IMG/VR virus record: IMGVR_UViG_3300046009_009315
Coordinates: 1-64,000 of that record
Source of the DNA: a virus
Reading direction: 5' to 3' (one strand)
DNA: 64,000 nucleotides
Part shown: piece after piece, positions 63,846-64,000 of the stretch
How the letters are laid out: each line of letters opens with the position of its first letter
Numbering within the stretch: the first letter of the stretch is position 1
Notes under the pieces: model-generated
The model's database searches: none
What the model was told of the DNA's origin: nothing
Seen by the model: only the letters and a program-made list of their open reading frames with translations
Translations under genes and position numbers: made by a program

Positions 63846-64000
63846 CTATATAGTCCTTTATTATATTATATAATCTAGACTCCTCTGGATTTGCTTCTCT
63901 TTCTACCTCATCAAAATTATAGAATACATATTCTTTTAATTGATGGTGTTTGAATCGATGTATTCCTTTTTTGTCATCTCCATAAACATATATATATCTA
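63805..64000 (-). CDS. Partial small protein, 5' end outside window
   Basis: At least 64 codons ending at 63805 and overlapping the reductase start by 41 nt. YVYGDDKKGIHRFKHHQLKE then acidic/helical tail. Start not visible. Confidence 0.5.
   Translation of the reverse strand, partial: RYIYVYGDDKKGIHRFKHHQLKEYVFYNFDEVEREANPEESRLYNIIKDYIDELARKEKNSHHN

Overview
This window looks like about 64 kb of the AT-rich genome of a large, tailed, probably virulent double-stranded DNA phage. No integrase, repressor or plasmid replication gene was seen. The window starts inside a tail-fibre gene and ends inside a small gene, so the genome is larger; DNA polymerase, primase and most tail genes must lie outside. 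The host cannot be named. Internal operon genes use AGGAG-type ribosome sites, while many first genes appear to be made from leaderless mRNAs with bacterial sigma-70-like promoters.

Layout. (1) 1-23.3 kb is almost all on the minus strand: morphogenesis and lysis. It holds a tail fibre, a major capsid protein with a strong terminator after it, a decoration-like protein, a prohead protease with a nested scaffold, a lysozyme, lipoproteins, a putative holin, tail/adhesin proteins, portal, large terminase, an ERCC4-type nuclease, a sigma-like factor with a cysteine-rich insert, and PhoH. Many start codons here are preceded by a GTGTAAT or GTGTAAAT motif, a candidate late promoter. (2) 23.6-34.6 kb is an accessory island that is visibly more GC-rich and has genes on both strands. 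Genes come as small cassettes, each with its own promoter, separated by a previously unnamed 75-bp element made of two 27-nt palindromes around a GC-rich core of 21 nt. It carries an ArdC-like antirestriction protein, a gp88-like protein, a DUF932 protein, a SleB-like hydrolase, paralogous small genes and six of the eight tRNAs. (3) 34.6-55 kb is a minus-strand early region of dozens of tiny, overlapping genes. Recognisable ones are a zincin, a PD-(D/E)XK-like nuclease, a MazG-like protein, a 3D-domain wall enzyme, a deaminase, a sulfotransferase, a HhH DNA glycosylase-like protein and a RuvB-like ATPase. A promoter-driven structured RNA of about 350 nt (36918-37270) lies near tRNA-Asn. (4) 55-64 kb holds rIIB and rIIA homologues, an ATP-dependent DNA ligase, a metallophosphoesterase, a UvdE-type UV endonuclease, a flavodoxin-like reductase and a tRNA-Ser.

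How it fits together. More than 30 early promoters share one design: TTGACA-like box, 16-17 nt, TANNNT, then 6-7 nt to ATG or GTG, so transcription should start at the start codon. Structural genes instead carry the GTGTAA motif, and the phage sigma-like factor at 19184-19864 is a natural candidate to read it. Repair genes (ligase, UvdE, HhH glycosylase, RuvB) and host-interaction genes (rII pair, ArdC, sulfotransferase) fill the early regions. Functions of most small genes are unknown, and calls rest on motifs read by eye.
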